Assembly (NCBI GenBank): GCA_902767285.1
Contig: CACXHC010000150.1
Coordinates: 1 to 6,106, forward strand
Direction: 5' to 3'
Length of the DNA stretch: 6,106 nt
Origin: an uncultured Ruminococcus sp.
GTDB taxonomy: Bacteria; Bacillota; Clostridia; Oscillospirales; Acutalibacteraceae
Position 1 is the first letter of the stretch, and each line of letters begins with the position of its first letter. The translations under genes were made by a program, and so were the position numbers. Below the pieces are notes generated by a model. It saw only the letters and a list, made by a program, of their open reading frames with translations. It did not search any database and was not told where the DNA came from. Below are positions 4,192 to 6,106 of this stretch, piece after piece.

Positions 4192-5862
4192 TTAAAATTC
4201 GATTTTACAAACTAAAAATTCATTTTCCATACTCATGCCGTATTTTATTGAGTGCAGATCAAATATGGATTTTACTATGGAAAGCCCCAAGCCGTTGCCT
4301 TTTTGGTGACGGCTTTTGTCTTTGCGGACATACGGTTGCCATATTTGCTTGAGTTCGCTTTTTGTCAAATGTTCGCTTTGATTTGTTATTGTCAAAATTT
4401 TATCTGAAATATCGATTGTAATTTCGCTGTTTGGAAGTGAATACAACACGGCATTATCCATGAGATTTTGAATTGCAGTTTTTATTAAATCTTTATCGGC
4501 GTTTACCGTATTATCTCCAATATGAGTAATGGAGATTTTTTTGTTGTCGGGTAAAAATACTATATTCTCTTTTATGCTGTTGACCAAATCAAACAAATCA
4601 AAATCCGTGCAGTTTAAATTTACGTTGTAAGAATCAAGTTTGCTGAGATTGAGCATTTTATGAACAAGGTCATTTATTGTGTCGGTTTGCTCGATTATTT
4701 TGTCAAGATATTTATCACGCTCACCTGCATCTATATTTTCTTTCAGGCTGTAAGCATATCCGCTTATTACAAAGAGAGGCGTTTTTATATCGTGAGCAAG
4801 TGCATTTGTAATATCACTTCGTTTTTGTTCTTGCAGCACCTGTATTTTGGCGAGCTTCCATACCATCAAGCACAAAATAAACGTTATTGTCAAAAAGAAT
4901 ACGAAAATAACCAAAATTCCGACTGCCAATTTTACTTTGCATTTATTCATAAGATTGACTTTTTGTGCATACTGAATCGTATATGTAAATACTTCAGAAG
5001 AACTTTCAAAATGAATATAACCTGTTGTATAAAAAATATACTCAAATAAGCCTGTTGAAATTACTTGAGAGGTCTTTTTTTTCTGTTCTTTAGTCATAGA
5101 GCCAATATAGTCTTGACCATACACTTTGTCAATAAAAAAATCCTTTGGAATAATGTTTCTTCGCATATCGTTGCAAGATTGTATTTCCAAATCCGGTATG
5201 ATGTTGCTTTTAAGCTCGATAGTTTCTATTATCTCGTCATACATGAACCATGATTTTGTTGGGTCAACAAGTGCTATCTGAATTTCTGTCGGAATGAAAT
5301 CGGAATAGTATATCTGAAATTTTGTGCATATAAGCTCATAGGATTTTCCGTCCGAACGCTGTGACGAAAGCAATTCCGATATTTTTTTATACTGCTCATC
5401 TGTAAGAGAACTGCGAATAACATTATAGTCGATAAGTCCGTAGCAAGTTGGCGAAGTTTCGGCATTTATTTTTAAACCGTATTTTACAGCCGTTTTTGAA
5501 GCGGTATTTATTACAACCTCGTGTCTTTTTTGGTCTGTAACGACTATTTGACTTTTGGGGTCGCTTTGCGTGATCTCGTAAGATATGAGATATTCCATAT
5601 TTTGAGATTTAGCTTCTTCATTACTTTCAAAATAGAGCAGATTCACAATATAATACATATAATCCGTAAAATTCGGAATTTCTTTTGCCATTTGCGTTTC
5701 GGTATATGCCAAATTCTCTGTTGCCCGATTTTGTATCTTGATTTTTTCATTGTAAAGACAAACAAAACTATATGCCAACGATACTGCAATAAATACCGCT
5801 GATAAAATAAGCGTGACTCTCAAAAAAAGCCTGTTTCGTTGTTGTTTGAGTCGCTTTTCCAT
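4192..5862 (-). CDS. Membrane sensor histidine kinase (556 aa)
   Basis: This is the sensor kinase of a two-component system. It has a short basic N-terminus, a membrane helix (about 12-36), a large extracytoplasmic region (about 38-308) without a domain I recognise, and a second helix (about 311-336). The cytoplasmic part holds a HisKA domain with H-box ALAHDIKTPL and phospho-acceptor His357. The ATPase domain has N-box QNLMDN (465-470), an F-box-like WQPYVRKDKSR (508-518) and the G2 box GNGLGLSIV (522-530). The G1 region (ITNQSEHL, 492-499) lacks the usual DxGxG. Only about 20 residues separate the second helix from His357, leaving no room for a HAMP domain. The start at 5862 lies 2 bases after the regulator's stop, with AGGTGA (5869-5874) as ribosome site, so translation is probably coupled. 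The N-box, F-box and G2 box argue for an active kinase. The signal cannot be read from the sequence. Confidence 0.93.
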   Translation of the reverse strand: MEKRLKQQRNRLFLRVTLILSAVFIAVSLAYSFVCLYNEKIKIQNRATENLAYTETQMAKEIPNFTDYMYYIVNLLYFESNEEAKSQNMEYLISYEITQSDPKSQIVVTDQKRHEVVINTASKTAVKYGLKINAETSPTCYGLIDYNVIRSSLTDEQYKKISELLSSQRSDGKSYELICTKFQIYYSDFIPTEIQIALVDPTKSWFMYDEIIETIELKSNIIPDLEIQSCNDMRRNIIPKDFFIDKVYGQDYIGSMTKEQKKKTSQVISTGLFEYIFYTTGYIHFESSSEVFTYTIQYAQKVNLMNKCKVKLAVGILVIFVFFLTITFILCLMVWKLAKIQVLQEQKRSDITNALAHDIKTPLFVISGYAYSLKENIDAGERDKYLDKIIEQTDTINDLVHKMLNLSKLDSYNVNLNCTDFDLFDLVNSIKENIVFLPDNKKISITHIGDNTVNADKDLIKTAIQNLMDNAVLYSLPNSEITIDISDKILTITNQSEHLTKSELKQIWQPYVRKDKSRHQKGNGLGLSIVKSIFDLHSIKYGMSMENEFLVCKIEF

Positions 5863-5864
5863 AC

Positions 5865-6106
5865 TTAGTCACCTATTTTGTATCCTCTGCGAACAACGGT
5901 TTTTATAAGTTTTCCGTTTGATCCCAATGCTTTTCTCAAATTTCTCATATGTGTATCGAGTACACGTTCATCTGTACCGCTGTTGTATCCCCATACTATA
6001 TCCATTAATCTTTCACGGCTGATTATTTTTCCTTTATTTTCGATAAGCACTTTCAGAATTGAATATTCTTTAGCGGTCAGTTTTATTTCTTCGCCGTCTG
6101 CTATTA
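5865..6106 (-). CDS. OmpR/PhoB-family response regulator, C-terminal DNA-binding part (partial)
   Basis: Seventy-nine complete codons plus two bases of another are visible, ending at TAA 5865-5867. The frame is open to the right edge, so the phospho-receiver domain lies outside the window. An internal GTG at 6048-6050 is not a real start, because the domain continues upstream in frame. The visible part is a whole winged-helix domain of OmpR/PhoB type: KLTAKEYSILKVLIENKGK, then ISRERLMDIVWGY, the recognition helix region DERVLDTHMRNLRKALG, and the wing IKTVVRRGYKIGD. It should bind DNA direct repeats after phosphorylation by the kinase encoded 2 bases downstream. Its target genes cannot be told from this sequence; no matching repeat was found that could be firmly linked to it. 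Confidence 0.93.
   Translation of the reverse strand, partial: IADGEEIKLTAKEYSILKVLIENKGKIISRERLMDIVWGYNSGTDERVLDTHMRNLRKALGSNGKLIKTVVRRGYKIGD
5869..5874 (-). promoter_or_regulatory. Ribosome binding site of the histidine kinase, inside the regulator gene
   Basis: The minus strand reads AGGTGA, 6 bases before the kinase ATG at 5862 and within the last codons of the response regulator. This fixes the kinase start and supports translational coupling. Confidence 0.7.

Noticed and set aside
4660..5049. Plus-strand open frame of 129 codons within the kinase region
   Set aside because: It is antisense to the well-supported histidine kinase, and its Cys/Tyr/Phe/Ile-rich translation looks like a complement artefact.

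Overview
The window comes from a low-GC Gram-positive bacterium, most likely a gut-type clostridium. An Oscillospiraceae/Ruminococcus-like member is my best guess, not a proven assignment. The grounds are AT-rich intergenic DNA, GGAGG-type ribosome binding sites, an extracytoplasmic solute-binding domain of the kind fused to diguanylate cyclases in clostridia, DUF4342-type proteins with an N-terminal UBA/TS-N-like domain, and an OmpR-type two-component pair. No mobile elements, tRNA, rRNA or CRISPR arrays are visible.

Layout, left to right. (1) 1-836, minus: a secreted or membrane protein with a signal peptide and a bacterial extracellular solute-binding domain (SBP_bac_3 type), cut by the window edge just where a membrane helix and an output domain would be expected. 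A perfect 26-bp palindrome sits in its coding sequence at the very edge. (2) 837-1093: AT-rich spacer with a probable promoter for gene 1 and a short tandem direct repeat. (3) 1094-2377, minus: a 427-residue protein with an N-terminal four-cysteine zinc ribbon, function unknown. (4) 2378-2682: divergent intergenic region with promoters in both directions and a strong stem-loop in the plus-strand leader. (5) 2683-3591 and 3623-4132, plus: two tandem paralogues, each with a UBA/TS-N-like N-terminal domain, a low-complexity linker (proline-rich in the first, asparagine/alanine/tyrosine-rich in the second) and a DUF4342-like membrane segment. They end at a clear intrinsic terminator (4145-4190). 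(6) 4192-5862 and 5865-6106, minus: a sensor histidine kinase preceded, two bases upstream, by the C-terminal part of its OmpR/PhoB-family response regulator. This operon converges on the same terminator.

The kinase and regulator form a standard signalling pair of unknown stimulus, and the solute-binding protein is probably another surface sensor. The most unusual part is the central divergent locus: two paralogous membrane proteins with ubiquitin-associated/EF-Ts-like domains and very different disordered linkers, facing a zinc-ribbon protein across a shared promoter region. No function is known to me for this trio. Any functional link between them is inference from position.
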